NCBI RefSeq assembly: GCF_006716425.1
Contig: NZ_VFOZ01000002.1
Coordinates: 1,087,460 to 1,151,459, forward strand
DNA length: 64,000 nucleotides
Source: Actinoallomurus bryophytorum
GTDB taxonomy: Bacteria; Actinomycetota; Actinomycetes; Streptosporangiales; Streptosporangiaceae
Reading direction: 5' to 3'
The notes beneath the pieces were generated by a model that saw only the letters and a list, made by a program, of their open reading frames with translations, was not told the origin of the DNA and searched no databases. The translations under genes were made by a program, and so were the position numbers. Below, piece by piece: positions 57,838 to 64,000 of this stretch (the first letter of the stretch is position 1; each line of letters starts with the position of its first letter).

Positions 57838-57993
57838 TCAGGCGCCGCGGGCGAAGGTGTCGATGCTCGCCGGGTCTTCTTCGGGGACCTCGGTCCCGAA
57901 GGCGCCCCACCGGCGAGGACGGGCCACGATCCAGCCGAGGATGAACCCCAGGCACAGGCTCGCGGTGATGAGGAAGATGAAGTTGAGCCACAT
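57838..57993 (-). CDS. 51-aa single-pass membrane protein
   Basis: Too short for usual gene callers. ATG at 57993 has GGGAGG six bases upstream, an ideal ribosome binding site. Sequence begins MWLNFIFLITASLCLGFILG, one membrane helix (about 4-23), followed by WIVARPRRWG (positive inside) and an acidic tail EVPEEDPASIDTF. Separated from PhzF by 48 bp on the same strand. No family recognised. Confidence 0.7.
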   Translation of the reverse strand: MWLNFIFLITASLCLGFILGWIVARPRRWGAFGTEVPEEDPASIDTFARGA

Positions 57994-58246
57994 GATGGGC
58001 CTCCCGCGGGAGAACAACCGGCGGTGTCCTCTTCTGGTCGACCGCCGCGCCGCGCGCCGACTACCGCACGGACACTGTGACGTTAACCCCGCGGGTCCGG
58101 CGGAAGTGTGCTGGTTGACGCGATCTAGTTATAGGTGACTAGGGTCACATCACCCGGTCGCCCCGACCGCCCCGGGCCGCCGCCTTTACATTGTAGATCA
58201 ACTCATGGTCGCAGCGAAGACCTCGATCAGGCCGTACTCTGACGCC

Positions 58247-58909
58247 GTGACCGACCGGCTGCCGATCTTCCCGCTGGGGGCCGTGCTTTTCCCGGGCCTC
58301 GTTCTTCCCCTGCGCGTGTTCGAGGAACGCTACCGGCTCCTCATGAACGACCTGCTCGCCGGCGAGGAGCCCCACCTGTTCGGGGTGGTCTCGATCGAGC
58401 TCGGCCACGAGGTCGGGCCCGGCTCCGCCCAGCGGCTCGCCGCCGTCGGCTGCACCGCCGAGGTCCGCGACGCGCAGGAGCAGGAGGACGGCGGGTACGA
58501 GGTCGTCACGACCGGCGGCACGCGCTTTCGCATCGAGGACGTCGACGACTCACTCGCGTACCTCCAGGCCGACGTGACCATGCTCCCGGAGGAGGACGGG
58601 CCGGGCGCGGAGAGTGCCGTCGCGCCGGTGACGAGCATGTTCCGCCGCTACTGCGAGCGTCTCGTCGCACACGGCGCCGAGGTCGCCGCCCTGGACGAGC
58701 TCCCGGCCGATCCCCTCTCGCTGTCCTACCTCATCGCGGCCTCTCTCGTCCTCGACCGTTCGGACAAGCAGCGTCTCCTGCAGGCCGAGCATGCGGCGGC
58801 GCGGCTGCGGCTGGAGTATGAGCTGCTACGGCGGGAGAATCTCCTGCTCGAGGCCTTCCCGACCGTGCCGGGGTCAGAGTTCCTCAGCAAGGGCATCAGC
58901 CCGAACTGA
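58247..58909 (+). CDS. LON-substrate-binding-domain protein
   Basis: 220 aa from GTG 58247. 'RLPIFPLGAVLFPGLVLPLRVFEERYRLLM' and 'FGVVSIELGHEVGPGS' are the N-terminal domain of Lon protease alone, without the AAA+ or protease parts; such stand-alone LON proteins are widespread in actinobacteria. TACTCT (58235-58240) lies six bases upstream of the GTG, so the message may be leaderless. A longer ATG start at 58205 is less likely since homologues begin near TDRLP. Confidence 0.9.
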   Translation: MTDRLPIFPLGAVLFPGLVLPLRVFEERYRLLMNDLLAGEEPHLFGVVSIELGHEVGPGSAQRLAAVGCTAEVRDAQEQEDGGYEVVTTGGTRFRIEDVDDSLAYLQADVTMLPEEDGPGAESAVAPVTSMFRRYCERLVAHGAEVAALDELPADPLSLSYLIAASLVLDRSDKQRLLQAEHAAARLRLEYELLRRENLLLEAFPTVPGSEFLSKGISPN

Positions 58910-58973
58910 GCGGCGGGCCGGGGGTTTTCCGTCAGACACGCCCTGGACACACGACGGTAAGGAGCGGCGGCCG

Positions 58974-59474
58974 GTGTCATCGAAGAAGAGCGGCGGCAAG
59001 GGGACGCCCGCGACCGTGGCGGCCACGCGCGCCGGGATCGCCTTCACCCTGCACCCGTACGAGGCGGCGGCCGGCGACGAGTCTTACGGCGAGGCCGCCG
59101 CGGACGCGCTCGGCGTGCCGCACGAGCGGCTCTTCAAGACGCTGGTGGCCGAGGTCGACGGAGACCTCACCGTCGCGGTCGTACCCGTGTCGGCGACGCT
59201 CGATCTCAAGGCCCTCGCGAGTGCGGCCGGCGGCAAGCGTGCCGCGATGGCCGACCCGGTGCACGCCGAGCGCGTGACCGGGTACGTCCGGGGCGGGATC
59301 AGCCCGCTGGGTCAGCGCAAGCGGCTGCCGACGGTCGTGGACGCCTCCGCGTCAGGGTTCGCCACGATCTACGTCTCCGCGGGGCGGCGCGGCCTGCAGG
59401 TCGAACTGGCCCCCGCCGACCTGATCCGGCTGACCGGGGCCGCCACCGCCGGCATTGCCCGCGACCGGTCGTGA
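58974..59474 (+). CDS. YbaK/EbsC-type Cys-tRNA deacylase
   Basis: 166 aa from GTG 58974 (AAGGAG nine bases upstream). YbaK/ProX fold: 'LFKTLVAEVDGDLTVAVVPVSATLDLKALA' with the catalytic Lys, 'GKRAAMADPVHAERVTGYVRGGISPLGQRKRLP' with the conserved GGISP loop. Clears Cys-tRNA(Pro). The 3' end overlaps the convergent membrane-protein gene by 123 bp. Confidence 0.93.
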   Translation: MSSKKSGGKGTPATVAATRAGIAFTLHPYEAAAGDESYGEAAADALGVPHERLFKTLVAEVDGDLTVAVVPVSATLDLKALASAAGGKRAAMADPVHAERVTGYVRGGISPLGQRKRLPTVVDASASGFATIYVSAGRRGLQVELAPADLIRLTGAATAGIARDRS

Positions 59475-59957
59475 CTCCCGCCGCGCCACGTCCAGGGCTT
59501 CGAGCAGCCCGAACACCACGATGGCGATGAGCGGCCAGGCGATCACCACGCCCGTGGCGTGCAGCCCGAGGGCGCCCCTGGCGGTCGTCCCGTCCCGCGC
59601 CGTGTGCACCAGGTGCTGGAACGAGGCCCGCCCGACGAGGCTGCCCACCCACCAGGCGATGAGGCCCGCGGCGGCACCGCCGACGCCGAGAGCGCCGAGC
59701 AGGCCGAGCTCCCGGAGCCGACCGGCCAGAACGTAGGCCACGATGCCGCACAGGGCGCCTGCCGCCGCGGTCAGCACGGCGAACCAGCCGTCCGCGGCGA
59801 TCAGCGTCTGGCTCTCCGGATCGCCGAGGAGCTTGGTGCCCCCGGCGATCACGTACGTCGTGCGCGGCGCCACCGTGGTCCACAGCAGCCCGGCGGGAAC
59901 GCCGAGCACCGCGATCACGAGAGTCGCCGCCGCTCCGATCCGAAGCTGGCCGGCCAT
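59352..59957 (-). CDS. Four-helix membrane protein, unknown function
   Basis: 201 aa with four hydrophobic segments: 'AAATLVIAVLGVPAGLLW', 'WFAVLTAAAGALCGIVAYVLAG', 'LLGALGVGGAAAGLIAWWVG' and 'VVIAWPLIAIVVFGLLEAL', followed by a Gly/Pro-rich cytoplasmic tail. GGGGAG lies six bases before the ATG. Resembles actinobacterial DUF2567 proteins in layout, but I cannot confirm the match. The tail region overlaps ybaK (antisense), so a shorter C-terminus is possible if the frame is wrong; the helices are outside the overlap. Confidence 0.7.
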   Translation of the reverse strand: MAGQLRIGAAATLVIAVLGVPAGLLWTTVAPRTTYVIAGGTKLLGDPESQTLIAADGWFAVLTAAAGALCGIVAYVLAGRLRELGLLGALGVGGAAAGLIAWWVGSLVGRASFQHLVHTARDGTTARGALGLHATGVVIAWPLIAIVVFGLLEALDVARRESRPVAGNAGGGGPGQPDQVGGGQFDLQAAPPRGDVDRGEP

Positions 59958-60062
59958 CCGAAACTCCCCCCGCCTCCCGCTGATGATCGCAGCGTAGCGC
60001 CTGACCCTTAAGTGACCCGAGCGGCTCCGCAAGCGGGAGCCGTCTGAGATAGTGTGCCCGCC

Positions 60063-60746
60063 ATGTCTGGATTCAGCCCGGCGTTCGACCGGCTGGGAGC
60101 CGCGTACGCCGCGATCTCGGCCCAGCAGCAGGAGGCCCTCGTGGACTTCCTGCCTGCCGCCGACTGGAGTGCCGATCTGGCCACCGGCACCTACACCCAG
60201 GGCGACGTCACCCTCAAGGTCGCTCTCCTCGGCAGCTTCGCCGAGGAGAACCGCAGCTGGCTGTGGGGCTGGGCGAACCCCCAGTTCGGGCCCGAGCATC
60301 CCGCCGTCGTGAACCCCAGCGCCATCGGCGCGCGGCTGGCCGTTCCCGAGCTCACCGTGGCGGAGCTGGACCTGTCCTGGTACGAAGGCCCGGCGCGCAG
60401 TGGCGGAGACATTGTCGCGATGGCCACTACCGGTCTGATCGGCTCGCCGGGCGCGATCCCCGGCAGCTACGAGGGCGGCGTCGCGTACTTCGCCATCCAG
60501 GACGCGAGCGCTCCGGCCCCCGGCTGGGACCCGCTGACCGCCCCCCGCATGATCACCAGCGGTCTCACGCTGTTCCCGACGGACCACCGGCTGACGGTGG
60601 CCAAGTACTTCAGCCACCACCACCTGCCCTACCGCGAGACCGAGACCTCGATCATCGCGACCCTGCCCGACGGCGGCGAGTGCCTCGCGCAGTTCGACGG
60701 CAGCGACCGCTTCGTCTCCATGTCGATGGAGCTGGCGGCCCGCTGA
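60063..60746 (+). CDS. DUF6882-like cytoplasmic protein
   Basis: 227 aa from ATG 60063 (an in-frame GTG lies at 60054). No signal peptide. Features: 'ENRSWLWGWANPQFG' (the WxWGWANP motif of this family), 'VTLKVALLGSFAE', 'LTVAKYFSHHHLPYRETET'. The family function is unknown. A TAGTGT hexamer (60050-60055) sits seven bases before the ATG, again compatible with a leaderless transcript. Confidence 0.75.
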   Translation: MSGFSPAFDRLGAAYAAISAQQQEALVDFLPAADWSADLATGTYTQGDVTLKVALLGSFAEENRSWLWGWANPQFGPEHPAVVNPSAIGARLAVPELTVAELDLSWYEGPARSGGDIVAMATTGLIGSPGAIPGSYEGGVAYFAIQDASAPAPGWDPLTAPRMITSGLTLFPTDHRLTVAKYFSHHHLPYRETETSIIATLPDGGECLAQFDGSDRFVSMSMELAAR

Positions 60747-60883
60747 GCGCGGAAAACCGTTCGACGCCGGATCCTTCGCGCCCGTAGCGTCGGTGGCATG
60801 TTCGGAATGGCCGCCCTCCTGTCGCCCGCGCTCACCGCGCCGGGCGCCGTGGCCATGCCCACCGCCGACGGCCTGCGACGCTG

Positions 60884-60925
60884 ACCCTCCTCCGCTCCGT
60901 CCTTCGAGAACCCGCGGAGGAGGGT
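60884..60925. promoter_or_regulatory. 12-bp hairpin upstream of the EF-Tu-like gene
   Basis: Perfect stem ACCCTCCTCCGC / GCGGAGGAGGGT with an 18-base loop, ending 61 bp before the EF-Tu-like start. Could terminate the DUF6882 transcript or control the elongation factor (the stem sequence GGAGGAGG resembles a ribosome binding site). Effect unknown. Confidence 0.45.
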
Positions 60926-60986
60926 GGCGCGGCGTCCCGTGCGGACGCCTGGTTCTCACGTTCGATTCCTGACGAGAGGACACATC

Positions 60987-62171
60987 ATGGCCAAGCAGTT
61001 GTACGCGCGCGGCAAGCCCCACATCAACATCGGGACGATGGGACACGTCGACCACGGCAAGACCACGCTCACCGCGGCGATCACCGCGGTGCTGGCTCGT
61101 CAGGGGCTGGCCAGGGTCGTGCCGTTCGAGGGCATCGACCGGGCCCCGGAGGAGCGAGACCGCGGCATCACCATCAACATCGCGCACGTCGAGTACGAGA
61201 CGCCGACCCGGCACTACGCCCACGTCGACATGCCGGGCCACGCCGACTACGTCAAGAACATGGTCACCGGCGCGGCCCAGATCGACGGGGCGATCCTGGT
61301 CGTGTCCGCGCAGGACGGTGCGATGCCGCAGACCCGTGAGCACGTCGTGCTCGCCAGGCAGGTCGGCGTCCGTCACATCGTGGTCGCGCTCAACAAGGCG
61401 GACGTGGTCGACGACACCGAACTGCTGGACTTGGTCGAGCTGGAGGTGCGGGACCTGCTTTCCCGGTACGGCTTCCCGGGCGAGGAGATCCCCGTGGTCC
61501 GGGTGTCCGGGCTGCGGGCCCTGGAGGGCGACCCGTACTGGGTCAAGCGGATCGAGGACCTCCTGGACGCCGTCGACGGGTACGTGCCGACCCCGGCACG
61601 GATCCTGGACCGGCCGTTCCTCATGCCGATCGAGGGCGTGCTCACCATCACCGGGCGCGGCACGGTCGTGACCGGTGTGGTGGAGAGGGGCTCGATCCGC
61701 CTCGGGGACCGCGTGGAGGTGGTCGGCCTCGGCGAGACGTTCGCGACGGTGGCCACGGGGCTGGAGACCTTCGGCCAGACCATGGACCGCGCCGAGGCCG
61801 GGGACAACGCCGCCGTGCTGCTGCGCGGCGTACGGCGCGACCAGGTCCAGCGGGGTCAGGTCGTGGGCGCCCCGGGGGCGATCCGCCCGCACGCGGCGTT
61901 CCGCGCGGAGGTGTACGTGCTCGGCGCGGACGAGGGCGGCCGGAGCCGGCCGTTCTTCACCGGGTACCGGCCGCAGTTCCACATCCGGACGACGGACGTG
62001 CCGGGCGAGATCGCGATGAGCGAGGGTGGCATGGCTCTGCCCGGTGACACCGTCACGATGACGGTCTCGCTGGGCCGCGCGATCGCGCTGGACGAGGGTC
62101 TCGGCTTCGCCATCCGCGAGGGCCGGCGCACGGTCGGCGCGGGTACGGTCACGGCGCTACTCGACCAGTAG
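60987..62171 (+). CDS. Stand-alone divergent elongation factor Tu
   Basis: 394 aa, start '[16 protein letters not shown]' after GAGAGGAC. GTPase motifs: G1 'GHVDHGKTT', G3 '[12 protein letters not shown]' (the usual DCPG Cys is Met), G4 'NKAD' (Cys replaced by Ala), and an ending '[11 protein letters not shown]' in place of the normal C-terminus. Domains 2 and 3 are complete. Sequence positions tied to elfamycin resistance (Q124, G316, A375, E. coli numbering) look canonical. No fusA, rpsL or rpsJ next to it, so it is not the str-operon copy. Possibly comparable to Streptomyces tuf3-type paralogues, which respond to stress. Its TAG stop starts MITE-like copy 2. Confidence 0.9.
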   Translation: MAKQLYARGKPHINIGTMGHVDHGKTTLTAAITAVLARQGLARVVPFEGIDRAPEERDRGITINIAHVEYETPTRHYAHVDMPGHADYVKNMVTGAAQIDGAILVVSAQDGAMPQTREHVVLARQVGVRHIVVALNKADVVDDTELLDLVELEVRDLLSRYGFPGEEIPVVRVSGLRALEGDPYWVKRIEDLLDAVDGYVPTPARILDRPFLMPIEGVLTITGRGTVVTGVVERGSIRLGDRVEVVGLGETFATVATGLETFGQTMDRAEAGDNAAVLLRGVRRDQVQRGQVVGAPGAIRPHAAFRAEVYVLGADEGGRSRPFFTGYRPQFHIRTTDVPGEIAMSEGGMALPGDTVTMTVSLGRAIALDEGLGFAIREGRRTVGAGTVTALLDQ

Positions 62172-62529
62172 GGCCTGTCTCGAAGTCCTCGCTCTGGGCC
62201 CCACCCGGTCTGGGGCCCACCCGGTCTGGGGCCCACCCGGTCTGGGGCCCACCCGGTCTGGGGCCCACCCGGTCTGGGGCCCACCCGGTCTGGGGCCCAC
62301 CCACCTGGAGCCCACCCACCTGGAGCCCACCCACCTGGACCCCACCCGCCCGGGGGTGCCATCCCACTCTCATTGTCCAGCCAGAACAGCGCCGGGCGGA
62401 AGTAGAGCGGGGTTCTGTGGATAACCCCGGGCGACGCCACCCAAGGCGCCACCCAAGGCGCCACCCAGGCGGCGCCACATGGCGCAGGCGGCGCCACGCA
62501 ACGGCATGACTATGAGACAGAGACCCTAG
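62169..62529. mobile_element. MITE-like element, copy 2
   Basis: About 361 bp, non-coding. Left end TAGGGCCTGTCTCGAAGTC, right end (inward) CTAGGGTCTCTGTCTCATAGTC: imperfect terminal inverted repeats. Internal: six copies of a 16-bp unit (GGGGCCCACCCGGTCT), three of a 15-bp unit, then the 99-bp core (62341-62439) shared with copy 1 and the repeat GGCGCCACCCAA. No transposase. Left TAG is the stop codon of the EF-Tu gene; right boundary TAG may be the target duplication. Confidence 0.65.
62416..62424. other. Consensus DnaA-box sequence in MITE core
   Basis: TGTGGATAA, identical in position within the 99-bp core to the site at 41675-41683. Confidence 0.5.
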
Positions 62530-62571
62530 GACGGCGGGTTCGCCGGGCGGTCGCGCTCGGCGGACCCTCGC

Positions 62572-63264
62572 TCAGATGCCCATGTCGTCGATCTGCTTCA
62601 GCAGGTCGGCGCGGGTGTCGGCGGACGAGGTCTGCACGGCGGCGCCGCGCGTCAGCTCCGGTTTGCCGCCGCCTCGCCTGCGCTCGCGCAGGAACCAGCC
62701 GCCGGCGATGCCCGCGACGAAGCCGAACAGGTGGCCCTGCCAGCTGATGCCGCGGTGGGGCAGCAGCACGGTGAACTGGTAGGCGAAGCACAACGCCATG
62801 ACCAGGCCGACCGCGATGTCGATGCGGTGCCGGTCGAAGAAGCCGCGCACGATCACGTAGCCGAAGTAGCCGAACACCACGCCGCTGGCGCCCGCCGTCA
62901 CGGAGCCTGGGGCGGAGGTCAGCCACGCGCCGATGCCGCTGACGAGCACGATCAGCACGGTGAGGGTCAGGAACTTCTTGACGCCGCGGAAGGCGGCGAG
63001 AAAGCCGAAGATGAACAGCGGGCCGGAGTTGCCCTCGATGTGACCCCAGCTCAGATGCAGGAAGGGCGCCGTCAGGACGCCGGTGACGTCCCCGAAGTCA
63101 CGCGCGTGGATGCCGTAGCCGACGCTGAGCCGGTAGCCGTCGGCCCAGTTGATCACCTGCACCACCCAGATGACGGCCAGAACGCCCACCATCACCCAGA
63201 ACGCCCTGGCCGCCTCGGCGAGCACCGCCTCGGCGTCGACCGGCCGCTCGTTCTCGCTGCCCAT
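62572..63264 (-). CDS. Rhomboid family intramembrane serine protease
   Basis: 230 aa, six helices. Catalytic Ser in 'GASGVVFGYFG' and His in 'GHLFGFVAG'; 'HLSWGHIEGNSGPLFIFG' supplies the HxxxN stabilising motif. All elements are present, so it is likely active. Start ATG 63264 or the GTG six bases upstream. A GGAGAGG site precedes both. Substrates unknown. Followed on the same strand by about 40 bp and then MITE copy 2. Confidence 0.92.
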   Translation of the reverse strand: MGSENERPVDAEAVLAEAARAFWVMVGVLAVIWVVQVINWADGYRLSVGYGIHARDFGDVTGVLTAPFLHLSWGHIEGNSGPLFIFGFLAAFRGVKKFLTLTVLIVLVSGIGAWLTSAPGSVTAGASGVVFGYFGYVIVRGFFDRHRIDIAVGLVMALCFAYQFTVLLPHRGISWQGHLFGFVAGIAGGWFLRERRRGGGKPELTRGAAVQTSSADTRADLLKQIDDMGI

Positions 63265-63392
63265 GATCACCGCGCCTCTCCGGCCGAAGCGTATCCCTCA
63301 TCGAAAGATAGCCCGCGAAGCGCGGTGCAGGCGGGCCTGATGACGCGTTCTCAGGAACGAGACGGCTTTGCCATCGGCCGGCGTGGGCGCAG

Positions 63393-64000
63393 TCACACAG
63401 GGGCGCTCCGGCGTTCGGTCGCGACGGCCTGGCGTACGGCCTCGGCGGCCCAGTCGTCCGACGACGTCGCCCGCATCCGCGCGCACAGCACGCGCCAGTC
63501 GCCGGAGGTGGCGAACAGCACCTTGCCCAGCCCCGCGGCCTCGGCGAGCGCGCCGAGCGCCAGCGTCCGGCGGTCGGGCGCCATCCGCGGCGTCGCGGCG
63601 TCGACGACCCGCTGGTGTGCGTCCCAGAGCGCGACGATGTCGCGTACGGGATACCAGGTCTCGGCGAACAGGCCGTAGCTGCGGTGCCGGTCGACCTCGA
63701 CCTGTCCGCGCTCCAGCATCCGGGCGAGCAGCCGCTCGGTGAGGTCGGCCCCGCTCAGGTGGGCCACCCACTCCTGCGGTGTACGGGACGAGACCGCGAT
63801 CTGCGAACGCAGCTCGTCCAGGATCGGGTCGCCGACGGGTGGGCCGTCGATCGCGACCAGGATCGAACCGTCCACCTTGAGGTGGCCGGCCAGGGAGAGT
63901 TCGGACAGCAGCGCTCCGGCGACGCCATGATCCATGGCGGCAGGGGCGATGCGGCACTTTCCGCGGATGTCGTGGGCCAGGAGCAGAAGCTCCTCTACCA
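63393..64000 (-). CDS. GPP34-family protein, 5' end outside the window
   Basis: Partial. The frame runs through the right edge: codons up to 63998 encode VEELLLLAHDIRGKCRIAPAAM..., then 'LSELSLAGHLKVDG', typical of the GPP34/GOLPH3 fold (phosphoinositide-binding in eukaryotes; in actinobacteria a small single-domain protein of unknown role). At least 202 codons in the window. The true start is beyond 64000, since homologues begin just before VEELLLL; the internal Met at 63935 is not the start. Confidence 0.85.
   Translation of the reverse strand, partial: VEELLLLAHDIRGKCRIAPAAMDHGVAGALLSELSLAGHLKVDGSILVAIDGPPVGDPILDELRSQIAVSSRTPQEWVAHLSGADLTERLLARMLERGQVEVDRHRSYGLFAETWYPVRDIVALWDAHQRVVDAATPRMAPDRRTLALGALAEAAGLGKVLFATSGDWRVLCARMRATSSDDWAAEAVRQAVATERRSAPV

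Noticed and set aside
60799..60885. 28-codon open frame before EF-Tu
   Set aside because: No ribosome binding site, and the region overlaps the start of the 12-bp hairpin. Possible leader peptide, but not supported.
59958..61982. Minus-strand extension of the four-helix membrane protein to 876 codons
   Set aside because: It would run antisense to the DUF6882 and EF-Tu genes. The short start at 59957 has a good ribosome binding site and a proper first helix.

Overview
The window is about 70% GC or higher, uses GTG and TTG starts often, and has many stop/start overlaps of 4 bp (ATGA, GTGA). This points to a filamentous actinomycete. From memory of gene order, the block liv - ANTAR regulator - tRNA-Leu - pyk - gltBD - lgt - trpABC - hisI - hisFAHBCD follows the Streptomyces SCO2008-SCO2054 region. 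The lipoprotein and membrane genes interspersed here look more like Streptosporangiales/Thermomonosporaceae, but genus is not provable from this window.

Layout. 0.1-6.5 kb: a small lipoprotein, then a branched-chain amino acid ABC importer (livK-livH-livM-livG-livF, minus strand) and an ANTAR response regulator. 6.6-8.9 kb: a tRNA with a CAA anticodon and terminator, a broken NUDIX-like remnant and about 1.35 kb of nested repeats downstream of pyk. 8.9-15.3 kb: pyk, a DUF1003 membrane protein, a PfpI-like protein, a coupled pair of apparently Tat-exported proteins (phosphoesterase and YVTN beta-propeller) and YceI. 15.5-21.6 kb: glutamate synthase gltD and gltB. 21.7-25.6 kb: three tandem paralogous single-pass membrane proteins that share an extracytoplasmic domain I cannot name. 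25.7-29.3 kb: VIT-family transporter, lgt with a long acidic tail, a DsbA-like thioredoxin and a MauE/DoxX protein. 29.3-36.4 kb: tandem repeats, trpA-trpB-trpC, DUF2752, a 16-bp repeat array, an atypical response regulator, a Trp-associated membrane protein and hisI. trpE is missing from its usual slot. 36.6-41.5 kb: cold-shock protein, an asymmetric ABC exporter pair and a DinB-like protein. 41.5-51.4 kb: accessory genes (two MFS transporters, Lrp/AsnC regulator, HEAT-like protein, FAD monooxygenase/TetR pair with palindromic operators, glucose-dehydrogenase-like MDR enzyme, 2'-5' RNA ligase-like protein). 51.4-56.8 kb: tightly coupled hisD-C-B-H-(110-aa membrane protein)-A-F operon. 56.9-64 kb: PhzF, a 51-aa membrane protein, LON-domain protein, YbaK, two hypotheticals, a stand-alone divergent EF-Tu, a rhomboid protein and a GPP34 protein cut by the window edge.

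The genes group around nitrogen and amino acid metabolism: branched-chain amino acid uptake, GOGAT, Trp and His synthesis, with pyruvate kinase nearby. The cell-envelope genes (lgt, DsbA-like, DoxX/MauE, the paralogue trio, rhomboid) form a second theme. The most unusual content lies between genes. There are two copies of a MITE-like element, each starting at the TAG stop codon of the upstream gene; a 135-bp array that appears to derive from the 3' end of trpA; a nested 92-bp array; and a 10-copy 16-bp array. Among proteins, the paralogue trio (21.7-25.6 kb) is the best candidate for an undescribed system.
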